Shown here: positions 13,704-13,834 of the stretch, one piece after another
Layout: every line of letters begins with the position of its first letter
How positions within the stretch are numbered: position 1 is the stretch's first letter
Source: Chloroflexota bacterium
Lineage (GTDB): Bacteria; Chloroflexota; Dehalococcoidia; GIF9; UBA5629
DNA length: 13,834 nucleotides
Direction: 5' to 3'
Assembly: GCA_020354105.1 (NCBI GenBank)
Contig: CP070642.1
Coordinates: 1,440,278-1,454,111 of the forward strand
Notes under the pieces: model-generated
Seen by the model: only the letters and a program-made list of their open reading frames with translations
The model's database searches: none
What the model was told of the DNA's origin: nothing
Program-made: the position numbers and the translations under genes

Positions 13704-13834
13704 GTGAATAATAAGCAGTTCCCAAAGCTTTTTCAGCCAGGCCATATAGGTAAATTAGAGCTAAAGAACCGGCTGGTCATGCCACCGATGGCAACGAACT
13801 ACGCCTTAAAAGACGGCACGGTGACAGACCGGCA
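13704..13834 (+). CDS. NADH:flavin oxidoreductase / Old Yellow Enzyme family (5' end only)
   Basis: The first 43 codons run off the window edge. The product begins with FPKLFQPGHIGKLELKNRLV and continues MPPMATNYALKDGTVTDR. This is the classic N-terminal strand of the FMN-binding TIM barrel in the OYE/2,4-dienoyl-CoA reductase family, where the PPMAT segment contacts FMN. The full enzyme would reduce alkenes conjugated to a carbonyl, and the longer members also carry Fe-S and FAD domains. Translation begins at GTG with a strong AGGAGGT (13688-13694) nine bases upstream. It is divergent from the acyltransferase operon and shares a 157-base intergenic region with it. Which subfamily it is cannot be decided from this fragment. 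Confidence 0.85.
   Translation, partial: MNNKQFPKLFQPGHIGKLELKNRLVMPPMATNYALKDGTVTDR

Overview
The window reads as bacterial chromosome from an uncultured anaerobe. I lean towards Chloroflexota of the Dehalococcoidia type. The grounds are an HpaB/4-hydroxybutyryl-CoA-dehydratase-fold protein, an NDP-forming acyl-CoA synthetase subunit, the start of an Old-Yellow-Enzyme-type reductase, and lipoproteins with CARDB and PKD modules. This placement is inference from gene content; no rRNA or marker gene is present.

Layout. (1) 60-1586 (+): flavoprotein of the HpaB/AbfD superfamily. (2) 1587 to about 7240: a visibly AT-richer accessory stretch with a small helical protein (1655), a radical SAM protein with extra C-terminal cysteines (2171), a secreted CFI-box protein with an internal duplication (3432), a PKD plus DUF6438 lipoprotein (4661), a reverse-strand cytoplasmic protein (5631-6131) and a CARDB lipoprotein (6313). 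(3) 7312-8451 (+): a lipoprotein serine hydrolase of the beta-lactamase/PBP fold, directly followed by a remnant (8464-8535) of the 3' end of a second HpaB-family gene. (4) 8641-10098 (-): acyl-CoA synthetase (NDP-forming) alpha-type subunit behind a perfect-consensus promoter. (5) 10260-11168 (-): PHP-domain metallohydrolase. (6) 13546-11347 (-): a two-gene operon of a FemAB/BioF2-like acyltransferase and a GT4 glycosyltransferase. (7) 13704 to the end (+): the first 43 codons of an NADH:flavin oxidoreductase.

Two features outside the genes stand out. First, 45 bases around the stop codon of the first gene recur (41/45 identical) at 8494-8538, so the accessory block lies between two related HpaB-family 3' ends. 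This suggests that cargo displaced a tandem paralogue. Second, a palindromic intergenic element occurs at 2077, 3196 and 5447, with a diverged, shortened candidate at 10192. The first two copies bracket the radical SAM gene.

The metabolic genes (HpaB-like, acyl-CoA synthetase, OYE-like) fit acyl-CoA or aromatic acid catabolism. The accessory block is mostly exported or lipid-anchored protein, pointing to a cell-surface role. The acyltransferase and glycosyltransferase pair also suggests surface glycoconjugate work. I see no transposase, integrase, CRISPR array, tRNA or rRNA.
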